This document shows, in pieces, positions 13,310 through 18,088 of a DNA stretch of 29,342 nt. Position numbers and translations under genes: made by a program. Positions within the stretch are counted from its first letter, which is position 1, and each line of letters opens with the position of its first letter. The notes beneath the pieces are model-generated. The model was not told the origin of the DNA. It searched no databases and saw only the letters and a program-made list of their open reading frames with translations. The stretch is taken from positions 1 to 29,342 of IMG/VR virus record IMGVR_UViG_3300031621_000021; one strand, written 5' to 3'. The stretch is from a virus.

Positions 13310-13426
13310 TTACTTTTTGTTACGGTGGTTCCACTCCTCTTGCTTATCAATGACTATGATCATTGAGGCTGAAAATAGAGCAACAAAAATCGTCATAAAT
13401 ACAGAGCCTAAAATAAAATCTAACAT
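13310..13426 (-). CDS. Small single-pass membrane protein, 38 residues
   Basis: Residues 3-26 (DFILGSVFMTIFVALFSASMIIVI) form one hydrophobic segment. A short charged tail, DKQEEWNHRNKK, follows, so the tail would probably lie in the cytoplasm. GAGG lies about 9 nt before the ATG. Its TAA occupies the same position relative to the following leader as in the neighbouring genes, which supports it being real. Function unknown; small phage membrane proteins can affect superinfection or lysis. Confidence 0.7.
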   Translation of the reverse strand: MLDFILGSVFMTIFVALFSASMIIVIDKQEEWNHRNKK

Positions 13427-13454
13427 ATAAAATTGCCTCGGTTATAATGTGATC

Positions 13455-13514
13455 GACAGGTCTGAGCAGTGGTCATCCGTGACCAACTTTCCTCAGGTCT
13501 TGCTCAGATCTGTC
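13455..13514 (-). promoter_or_regulatory. Long stem-loop in the spacer after the gene at 13513
   Basis: GACAGGTCTGAGC (13455-13467) pairs over 13 bp, with one G-U pair, with 13502-13514. An inner hairpin GGTCA-TCCG-TGACC lies at 13471-13484. The structure begins inside the upstream stop codon. It contains CCTGAGG but lacks a full SD hairpin. It could be a processing site or an unidentified structured RNA. Confidence 0.55.
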
Positions 13515-13758
13515 ACCTAAACATCTCCCTTATTTGATACATGGCCGTGCGGTACTTATTGCGTTTGAGAACCCCATCTTGCACCACATAAAAAGCGTGT
13601 GGTTTGTTGCGCTCAAACTTTTCAAAAGATGTGAACACAACCATCGTGCTACCATCCCTCTCTATGTCAGAAAAGTCTCCAAGCTTCTGCACACGCTGAA
13701 ATGCGGCATGGGCAAAGGGGTAGGGGTGCTCATCTGCACTGGCTATAAAATAACTCAT
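13513..13758 (-). CDS. Hypothetical protein, 81 residues
   Basis: It contains a beta-rich centre (GSTMVVFTSFEKFERNKPHAFYVVQDGVLKRN) and a basic C-terminal helix. It has no recognised family. The ATG overlaps the previous stop (ATGA), and AGGTGG lies 4 nt before it. It is the only gene in this stretch coupled directly to its neighbour rather than having a leader element. Confidence 0.7.
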   Translation of the reverse strand: MSYFIASADEHPYPFAHAAFQRVQKLGDFSDIERDGSTMVVFTSFEKFERNKPHAFYVVQDGVLKRNKYRTAMYQIREMFR

Positions 13759-13934
13759 AAAACCACCTGAGCATTAACACCGGTGAAGGTGTAGCCAAGT
13801 CGCTTCATCAGTTCTCGCGTTTCAGAAGTGAGGGTTTTTGTTCCGGCAATTAGTGCAAAAGTCTCACCAACAATACAGGTCGGGTAAACAACGTCAGTGC
13901 CGTAATTTTTTGTAACTGTCACTTGTATGTTCAT
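13755..13934 (-). CDS. Small hypothetical protein behind hammerhead ribozyme 1
   Basis: This is a 59-residue protein, MNIQVTVTKNYGTDVVYPTC, then VGETFALIAGTKTLTSETRELMKRLGYTF. A beta-strand opening, a GT-LT turn and a helix are visible. It has no recognised family. The ATG at 13934 lies 4 nt after the SD hairpin at 13938-13951; the longer frame to 14006 would run through the ribozyme and is not credible. Confidence 0.75.
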   Translation of the reverse strand: MNIQVTVTKNYGTDVVYPTCIVGETFALIAGTKTLTSETRELMKRLGYTFTGVNAQVVL

Positions 13935-13937
13935 AAA

Positions 13938-13951
13938 GACCTCCTCAGGTC
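13938..13951 (-). promoter_or_regulatory. SD hairpin of the gene at 13934
   Basis: GACCT-GAGG-AGGTC on the RNA strand is a 5-bp stem with a GAGG loop. The AGGAGG ribosome site lies half in the loop and half in the 3' strand. The two outer pairs differ from other copies yet remain paired. Confidence 0.7.
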
Positions 13952-13958
13952 GTAGTTT

Positions 13959-14014
13959 TCCAAGACACCCAGAAGGGTGTTTCGACTGGTAACTAACCAG
14001 TCTCATCAGTTGGA
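13959..14014 (-). ncRNA. Type I hammerhead ribozyme 1
   Basis: On the minus-strand RNA, in order: stem I UCCAA, core CUGAUGA, stem II GACUGGU-uaguu-ACCAGUC, the GAAA box, stem III ACACCC-uucu-GGGUGU, cleavage triplet GUC, and stem I UUGGA. All invariant core bases (C3 U4 G5 A6 G8 A9, G12 A13 A14, A15.1-U16.1) are present. The predicted cut is between 13964 and 13963, leaving a 29-nt leader before the ATG at 13934. Stem I starts directly after the stop codon of the upstream gene. Activity itself is inferred. Confidence 0.92.
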
Positions 14015-14251
14015 TTAATAGCCCTGCTTACTTGCCCACTTTTCTATTTTGGCTAAAGTCTCGTCACCTACTACACGAAGCGATCCATCGTCAAGTTCAA
14101 ACCCACCCATTGCCTCGACACAGGCTAGACTTCCTCCGGCCAAGCATTCTCCAGACTTTAGGTTGAGAGTTACCCAACACTCTGTCTGGCCTGTATCGCG
14201 GTCAAGAAGATCCACTTCAGCGTGGACGTTTCCTATTTTTAACTTACTCAT
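14015..14251 (-). CDS. Hypothetical protein between two ribozymes, 78 residues
   Basis: A beta-rich protein (KIGNVHAEVDLLDRDTGQTECWVTLNLKSGECLAGGSLACVEAMGGFELDDGSL) with a short C-terminal helix. It has no recognised family. It is framed by hammerhead ribozyme 2 upstream and ribozyme 1 directly after its stop, so self-cleavage would release it as its own short message. Confidence 0.72.
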   Translation of the reverse strand: MSKLKIGNVHAEVDLLDRDTGQTECWVTLNLKSGECLAGGSLACVEAMGGFELDDGSLRVVGDETLAKIEKWASKQGY

Positions 14252-14257
14252 ATCAAT

Positions 14258-14269
14258 GCCTCCTCAGGC
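14258..14269 (-). promoter_or_regulatory. SD hairpin of the gene at 14251
   Basis: GCCT-GAGG-AGGC on the RNA strand, 6 nt before the ATG. The stem is 4 bp and the loop GAGG. Confidence 0.65.
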
Positions 14270-14274
14270 GTTAG

Positions 14275-14336
14275 TTTTCCAAGACGCACCGGAGTGCGTT
14301 TCGACCAGTAACTAACTGGTCTCATCAGTTGGAAAA
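14275..14336 (-). ncRNA. Type I hammerhead ribozyme 2
   Basis: RNA order: stem I UUUUCCAA, core CUGAUGA, stem II GACCAGU-uaguu-ACUGGUC, GAAA, stem III ACGCAC-uccg-GUGCGU, GUC, stem I UUGGAAAA (8 bp). It is homologous to ribozyme 1 but stems II and III carry several paired substitutions. The predicted cut is between 14283 and 14282, 31 nt before the ATG at 14251. The stop codon of ardC lies 33 bp upstream. Confidence 0.94.
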
Positions 14337-14368
14337 ATTTGAATCGGGGGAAGAAATAATCCCCACCC

Positions 14369-15247
14369 CTATGCCGCAACCTCTAGAGGGATAGACTCTT
14401 GTTTAACATCCATCCAGTCCATAACCTTCTGCGCTTCGCTAGCCGCTTTAAAGATATAGTCATTGTCTCCACTTAAGGCTTGAAGCCAAGAGTTGAGGTA
14501 CTGGGCATGGTCTTCGCGTGGAGTGCTAGAGACATCCAAGTGATTGCACAGAAAAGCGGCTGACAACTCAGCAACTAACTCCTCGAATGCGTATCCCTTT
14601 TTGTTCTTTAAATCCAAGCGATCAAGCCGTGATGAATGACCGGTACAGTGCGCTGACTCATGCAGTAACGTGCTGTAGTAACACTCAGTCGCAGTAGATG
14701 TTTTAGTTGCGATGAATTGATCACGTTGCGGCATATGGATGAAGTCATTGGCCGGCTGATAATAAGCACCGCCCTCCGTGCTATGACGTATGTCAAATCC
14801 AAGGTTAGTGACGTACTGGTCAACTGCTTCCAGTCGCTCTGTGAGATCAACTCTCTCACCTAGTTCAGGCTCAGACCATGGCTCCCCAGTCTCAGCATGT
14901 AGCACCTGACTCGCAGGGAACACTGAAGCGCCCCTGAATCCGAACATCTTGCTGTCACCGGTTTTCTTATCCTTGCCCACCATTGGCACTGATATGCCAA
15001 CGGACTTGCTACCCTTTTGGACTTGGTAGCCAAGATCAGCCCATTGCTTGTAGGTCGCAACAGTCCGGTAGCCTAGCAATCCAAGCCATAAGGCATTAAG
15101 TCCGCGATAGTGTTTACCGCTCGATGCATTGGCAGGGCGACCTCCAAGAGTTTTGAATGGCATGGTGAAGTCAGAGCCAGTCGCTTGGGCGTCTTTGATC
15201 ATGTCGATGATCTGGGCAGTAATAGTTTCTTTGATATCTTTCTTCAT
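14369..15247 (-). CDS. ardC: ArdC-type antirestriction protein
   Basis: This 292-residue protein has the two-part ArdC layout. The N-terminal ssDNA-binding domain (about 5-130) has the form TMPFKTLGGRPANASSGKHYRGLNALWL, then YKQWADLGYQVQKGSKSVGI. The C-terminal zincin-like domain has HESAH at 196-200 and a candidate third ligand in FEELVAELSAAFL (221-233). ArdC proteins protect incoming DNA from host restriction and would act early after entry. It is preceded by ribozyme 3 and an SD hairpin. It ends in LEVAA, like several small neighbours that end in EVA. Confidence 0.9.
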   Translation of the reverse strand: MKKDIKETITAQIIDMIKDAQATGSDFTMPFKTLGGRPANASSGKHYRGLNALWLGLLGYRTVATYKQWADLGYQVQKGSKSVGISVPMVGKDKKTGDSKMFGFRGASVFPASQVLHAETGEPWSEPELGERVDLTERLEAVDQYVTNLGFDIRHSTEGGAYYQPANDFIHMPQRDQFIATKTSTATECYYSTLLHESAHCTGHSSRLDRLDLKNKKGYAFEELVAELSAAFLCNHLDVSSTPREDHAQYLNSWLQALSGDNDYIFKAASEAQKVMDWMDVKQESIPLEVAA

Positions 15248-15253
15248 GTTGTG

Positions 15254-15265
15254 GCCTCCTCAGGC
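15254..15265 (-). promoter_or_regulatory. SD hairpin of ardC
   Basis: GCCT-GAGG-AGGC on the RNA strand, 6 nt before the ardC ATG, identical in form to the copies at 14258, 15597 and 15991. Confidence 0.65.
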
Positions 15266-15273
15266 TTTGATTT

Positions 15274-15333
15274 TCTGTGACACTGGCGAACCAGTGTTTC
15301 GGCTGAGAATCACTCAGCTACTCTTCAGACAGA
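15274..15333 (-). ncRNA. Type I hammerhead ribozyme 3 (core overlaps a stop codon)
   Basis: RNA order: stem I UCUGU, core CUGAAGA, stem II closed by G-C with a UA bulge then GCUGAG-ugauu-CUCAGC, GAAA, stem III ACACUGG-uucg-CCAGUGU, GUC, stem I ACAGA. Only the variable position U7 differs in the core. The predicted cut is between 15279 and 15278, 31 nt before the ardC ATG. The core bases U4-G5-A6 are the TGA stop codon of the upstream gene (15327-15325). The bulge may lower activity. Confidence 0.86.
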
Positions 15334-15591
15334 TGTAATGTGATTTTTGATTGACCACTTTTCAATCACTGGCTGACCGTTGTCGTCCTCATCGACTACG
15401 ACATAAGCGACAGTCTTTTTGACGTTGGCATAACGCCAACCGGAGTCATTTATTGGGTTGCAACTGACCCAGACTCTGTGCGGATAGTTAATTACCGGTA
15501 GCCAACTATCAGATGGGTTGTTCGGCTCGTATGCGAAATCAACACCGTTACTGTGTTGGAAGTAGGTGATACTACTTGGTGCTTGGGACAT
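15325..15591 (-). CDS. Hypothetical protein, 88 residues
   Basis: It is a beta-rich, Trp- and Asn-rich protein (ITYFQHSNGVDFAYEPNN ... PHRVWVSCNPINDSGWRYANVKKTVAYVVV). It has no recognised family. It starts 6 nt after an SD hairpin. Its TGA stop is part of the catalytic core of ribozyme 3, so its 3' end and the ribozyme cannot evolve independently. Confidence 0.7.
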   Translation of the reverse strand: MSQAPSSITYFQHSNGVDFAYEPNNPSDSWLPVINYPHRVWVSCNPINDSGWRYANVKKTVAYVVVDEDDNGQPVIEKWSIKNHITSV

Positions 15592-15596
15592 GGTGG

Positions 15597-15649
15597 GCCT
15601 CCTCAGGCTTTAAATAAAAACAATGGAAACCACTCTCTCGAATGGCTTC
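15597..15649 (-). promoter_or_regulatory. Intergenic RNA leader: terminator-like hairpin plus SD hairpin
   Basis: On the RNA strand GAAGCCA pairs with UGGUUUC (15649-15626, one G-U pair). A U-rich run with A and G interruptions follows, then GCCT-GAGG-AGGC (15608-15597). The hairpin plus U tract looks like a leaky terminator. The sibling at 15991-16047 has the same plan with G-C in place of A-U and G-U. Confidence 0.6.
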
Positions 15650-15660
15650 GATGGATTTAC

Positions 15661-15984
15661 TTACATGATGTTAGATGCTACTTGAAGCAGTGCGACGATA
15701 GGATTGTGATCCTCCCTTTCTAGCGAGCCTTCATGCTCAACGGCGTACCAGAAGTTAGTCCAATCATCCTTGGATGCTGTTGCGACTAGCTGACCTTCAT
15801 GGCTCAGATCGCATATCTCATACGTTCCATTTTCTGGATCACCGAAGTTTGTTGAGTACCGGCTAAATTCAAACTGCTCGCCTCGATACATAATTGTTTT
15901 GTCGCCATAAGTCAGGTCAAGCACTGTTGCGGTTACTTCTTGAGTGTCACCCCAGTTGCTAGGGTTAAAAGTTAATGTGTTCAT
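15661..15984 (-). CDS. Hypothetical protein, 107 residues
   Basis: It is an acidic, aromatic-rich protein (VTATVLDLTYGDKTIMYRGEQFEFSRYSTNFGDPENGTYEIC). This is followed by a Trp-rich segment DDWTNFWYAVEHEGS. The first two thirds look beta-rich. It has no recognised family. The start lies 6 nt after the SD hairpin at 15991-16002, and the stop begins the next leader. Confidence 0.7.
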   Translation of the reverse strand: MNTLTFNPSNWGDTQEVTATVLDLTYGDKTIMYRGEQFEFSRYSTNFGDPENGTYEICDLSHEGQLVATASKDDWTNFWYAVEHEGSLEREDHNPIVALLQVASNIM

Positions 15985-15990
15985 ATTGAT

Positions 15991-16047
15991 GCCTCCTCAG
16001 GCTGGTTAAATAAAAACAAAAGAAGCCGCTAAACATCTAACGGCTTC
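15991..16047 (-). promoter_or_regulatory. Intergenic RNA leader: terminator-like hairpin plus SD hairpin
   Basis: GAAGCCG/CGGCUUC (7 bp, 12-nt loop, 16047-16022) is followed on the RNA by UUUUGUUUUUAUUU, a terminator-like pattern, and then by GCCT-GAGG-AGGC (16002-15991). The genes beyond it still need expression, so it probably attenuates rather than stops transcription. Confidence 0.62.
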
Positions 16048-16054
16048 GATGGAT

Positions 16055-16303
16055 TTACTTCTTAATGAATCCATAAAAGAATCGACCTAATCTCCTTCCT
16101 CCATTTACCTTGGAGTAGAGAGTGTCGCCAGAAAAGCAGTAGCCATTGGTGAACACCATGTCAGGTGCTTCCTCGAACTCACTGTCCCAGTTACCCCAGT
16201 CAACCGAACTAACTACTAACGTCCATTCGTTCGCGTAACCGTTGATGCGATCACCTTCAAGAACGACTGTGTCGCCGGTTTGAAACTCTGTTACGTATGC
16301 CAT
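16055..16303 (-). CDS. Hypothetical beta-rich protein, first gene of the accessory operon
   Basis: This is an 82-residue protein. FQTGDTVVLEGDRINGYANEWTLVVSSVDWGNW looks like an SH3-like barrel opening (G-D-V-V-L). It continues through APDMVFTNGYCFSGDTLYS and ends in GRFFYGFIKK. It has no recognised family. The ATG is preceded by AGGAGG at 6 nt spacing. It is the first gene after the ~300-nt structured leader and should be the most highly transcribed of the operon. Confidence 0.7.
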   Translation of the reverse strand: MAYVTEFQTGDTVVLEGDRINGYANEWTLVVSSVDWGNWDSEFEEAPDMVFTNGYCFSGDTLYSKVNGGRRLGRFFYGFIKK

Positions 16304-16606
16304 ACATCACCTCCTCAGGCTTTAAATTGATTTCGTTATGACCTACAGAAGCAGGGCATAAGCAAATCAACTCATCAGGCTGTACTCGCTTGCGCTTTCC
16401 GTGGGTAGGTTGCCCACCTGATAGGTTGTTTCGTTTCCTTACTGGGCTTGCTACTCGCCGAAGCTTTCACTATCCAGAACCTAAGACCTTAAACCCGCTT
16501 AGGGAGGCACCTTGAATTCCTTTGCAAGGTGAAGAGTCATTCCGGAGACTCTCTAGCCGGTACTGTATGTCTATACAGTGGTGTAAATTCTTGCTCAACG
16601 AGCAGT
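16304..16606 (-). promoter_or_regulatory. Long structured 5' leader of the accessory operon (no gene)
   Basis: About 300 nt separate the likely transcription start from the first ATG. RNA-strand hairpins include ACTGTAT-agac-ATACAGT, AGAGTC/GACTCT, CACCTTG/CAAGGTG, GTGGG/CCCAC inside ATCAGG/CCTGAT, and TTGATTT/AAATCAA. The leader ends in GCCT-GAGG-AGGT over the ribosome site (16320-16309). No convincing protein frame is present. A put-like antitermination RNA, a riboswitch or an unknown structured RNA are possible. I match it to no known class. Confidence 0.6.
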
Positions 16607-16612
16607 TAGGCG

Positions 16613-16642
16613 AGTATAAGCTTAGTGCGAAATGCTTGTCAA
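16613..16642 (-). promoter_or_regulatory. Promoter of the leftward accessory operon
   Basis: On the minus strand a perfect TTGACA (16642-16637), an 18-nt spacer and TATACT (16618-16613). It is the strongest-looking promoter in the window and overlaps the rightward -35 box. Confidence 0.7.
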
Positions 16643-16663
16643 CAGTTTTCACACTGGTACAAT
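16636..16663 (+). promoter_or_regulatory. Rightward late-operon promoter candidate
   Basis: TTGTCA (16636-16641), a 16-nt spacer and TACAAT (16658-16663). Its -35 hexamer is the complement of the leftward one, shifted by one base, so both polymerases cannot bind at once. Confidence 0.55.
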
Positions 16664-16706
16664 AGAATCACACTTAAAATGCTTATAAATCACCAGTAAA
16701 TAACCT

Positions 16707-16988
16707 ATGAGATCAGTCGAATTGGACTTTGAAAAACGATTAGACCGAATTGAAGCCAAGCTCGATGGCGTCAGCCAAACTCTGACGCATTTAGCTCGCA
16801 TCGATGAACGCCTGACTGGTGGTCACAAGCGCATTGATCGACATGAACAGCGGTTAGATTTGCTTGAGGATCAACAGAGAACCATTGAGACGCGTATCGC
16901 TGAGACCATGGGCAAGTCAATGATTGTTGAGCGTGGCGCTTGGGTAGTGTTCGCGGCTGTAGCTACCGCAATTGCTCAGATTTTTTGA
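16707..16988 (+). CDS. Coiled-coil protein with C-terminal membrane segment (XhlA-like layout)
   Basis: Residues 1-70 form a coiled coil with clear heptads (RSVELDFEKRLDRIEAKLDG, then a second run IDERLTGGHKRIDRHEQRLD). Residues 77-93 (GAWVVFAAVATAIAQIF) form a membrane segment. This is the layout of XhlA/holin-accessory proteins, so a role in lysis or membrane anchoring is possible. There is no good ribosome site before the ATG, so translation is probably weak or uses a short leader. It is the first gene of the rightward late block. Confidence 0.72.
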   Translation: MRSVELDFEKRLDRIEAKLDGVSQTLTHLARIDERLTGGHKRIDRHEQRLDLLEDQQRTIETRIAETMGKSMIVERGAWVVFAAVATAIAQIF

Positions 16989-17048
16989 ATCGGCGGGAAA
17001 AAAGATCCCACACCCCAGTGCCATCTACCCCTATAGAGAGATAGACAG

Positions 17049-17489
17049 ATGAAACAGACAGAGACGGCAGTCAGACCAGTAAACCTAAGACAAGAACGCT
17101 TTGTTATGGAGTATCTATCTACTGGCAATGCAACCCAAGCCGCAGAGAGAGCAGGCTATAAGCATCCCAATGTGCAGGCATTCCGCCTGTTAGTAAATGT
17201 TAGTGTAAAAACGGCCATTGAGGTCAAGAGAGCAGAGTTAATGAATGATTCGGAAGCAAAGTTGGCATCCTATGTCGCGTCGTTGGAAGCAGAGAGCCGT
17301 GACGCAGATCAGTCCGGAACACGCGTCAGAGCCTTAGAGCTACTGATCAAGGTAGTCGGTGGATTTGCCCCAGAAAAGCAGGAGGTTCACTCCTATCACG
17401 GTGCCTTTTTGGCTGATTTAGACATGGTTGAGGATGAAGTGGACGAGCTATTGGTTGATAAGGCCAATGATATCAGTGACTTACACTAG
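17049..17489 (+). CDS. terS: Terminase small subunit
   Basis: Residues 12-62 have the classic opening NLRQERFVMEYLSTGNATQAAERAGYKHPNVQAFRLLVNVSVKTAI, a helix-turn-helix that recognises the packaging site. A helical oligomerisation region (65-110) and an acidic tail that would contact the large subunit (LDMVEDEVDELLVDK) follow. It is 146 aa, usual for the family. The ribosome site is weak (GAGAGA). The large subunit lies 2.2 kb downstream, separated by small genes. Confidence 0.9.
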   Translation: MKQTETAVRPVNLRQERFVMEYLSTGNATQAAERAGYKHPNVQAFRLLVNVSVKTAIEVKRAELMNDSEAKLASYVASLEAESRDADQSGTRVRALELLIKVVGGFAPEKQEVHSYHGAFLADLDMVEDEVDELLVDKANDISDLH

Positions 17490-17682
17490 CATAGTGCAAC
17501 ACTACCAAGGTTGAAGCATCACCCATCACCCTCCACGCGCATGTAATAGAAGGTAGGGGGGGGTAGTTGACTGAGTTCTGGGCCGGTTCGACAGTCTGGT
17601 TCCATGGGGGGACTATCAGGAAGTATTGGCAATTATTGGCAAATATTGATAACTGAAAAATATAAAAAAATATGGTGCAAAA
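17490..17682. other. Gene-free spacer with G-runs and phased repeats
   Basis: This 193-bp spacer has no frame I can support. It contains an eight-G run (17556-17563), another six-G run (17606-17611), three 10-bp-phased repeats (see next entry) and an A/T-rich end. Its position after terS makes it a candidate packaging or cos region, but this is only inference. Confidence 0.45.
17624..17653. repeat. Three direct 10-bp repeats downstream of terS
   Basis: TATTGGCAAT, TATTGGCAAA and TATTGATAAC follow each other with exact 10-bp spacing, placing each on the same DNA face. This suits a protein-binding array, for example small terminase or a regulator. Confidence 0.5.
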
Positions 17683-17892
17683 ATGCAACAGCTACTTATG
17701 ACTTACAAATCGGCAGTTGAGTATGTGGACATGGAAGCAGAGATGTTTGACAAGTTCATCGCTCCGAATGTAACGGTTTTAAAATTCGACGGGCACTCCT
17801 TTTATTTGTCTGAGCAGATTGATGAGGCTGTTTTCTTTTTGATTGAAGAATCGCCGGTAGATAAGGATTTCACACTGCACCTCGTGGAATAG
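17683..17892 (+). CDS. Hypothetical protein, 69 residues
   Basis: An acidic protein (AVEYVDMEAEMFDKFIAPNVTVLKFDGHSFYLSEQIDEAVFFLIEES), probably alpha/beta. It has no recognised family. The ribosome site before the ATG at 17683 is poor, and an ATG at 17698 is an alternative. The G-rich sequence after its stop holds the ribosome site of the next small gene. Confidence 0.6.
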   Translation: MQQLLMTYKSAVEYVDMEAEMFDKFIAPNVTVLKFDGHSFYLSEQIDEAVFFLIEESPVDKDFTLHLVE

Positions 17893-17905
17893 GGGGGCGG
17901 TTGTT

Positions 17906-18055
17906 ATGAGAGTACCTCTTGTTGGAAATATACAAAAAATTGAAAGGCGGGTGGGTCAGATTTGCACTTGTATTTATACGGTGAAGCCGGAGCGCTATAG
18001 GGTTTGGTGTAACAAGTGTAAGGCGTACCAGAAACATAGCAGATTTAAAAATTGA
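17906..18055 (+). CDS. Small zinc-ribbon-like protein, 49 residues
   Basis: A short basic protein with Cys20, Cys22, Cys35 and Cys38 (CTC ... WCNKC), a likely zinc ribbon, followed by a basic end KAYQKHSRFKN. A GGGGGGCGG run lies 5 nt before the ATG. The four ordered cysteines and the ribosome site make a chance frame unlikely. It may bind nucleic acid. Confidence 0.62.
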   Translation: MRVPLVGNIQKIERRVGQICTCIYTVKPERYRVWCNKCKAYQKHSRFKN

Positions 18056-18088
18056 AATATCAAAAAAATACAAAAGGTAAATTTTGAA

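Noticed and set aside
13420-13448. TATAAT at 13443-13448 on the plus strand as a promoter.
   Set aside because: No -35 box at proper distance and it would drive antisense RNA only; it lies in A/T-rich leader sequence.
12097-16320. CUGAGGA inside the SD hairpins also fits the hammerhead core CUGANGA.
   Set aside because: No stem II plus GAAA follows in any of the copies; the match comes from the ribosome site sequence.
12097-16320. Regularly spaced repeats in the accessory operon as a CRISPR array.
   Set aside because: The repeats are spacer RNAs between real genes, at 75 to 900 bp spacing, with varying sequence and no uniform spacers.
16327-16380. CUGAUGAG in the long leader (minus strand of 16371-16378) followed later by CGAAA looked like a fourth hammerhead.
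   Set aside because: No matching stem I strand follows, the GAAA bases are used in a TTGATTT/AAATCAA stem, and a proper NUH site is missing. ATCAGG/CCTGAT pairing explains the motif better.
16470-16652. 60-codon open frame on the minus strand within the operon leader.
   Set aside because: It would begin upstream of the likely transcription start, has no ribosome site and runs through several hairpins.
17580-17612. GGTTCGACA looked like a tRNA T loop.
   Set aside because: The flanking bases do not form a T stem or an acceptor stem. I found no credible tRNA by eye in the window.
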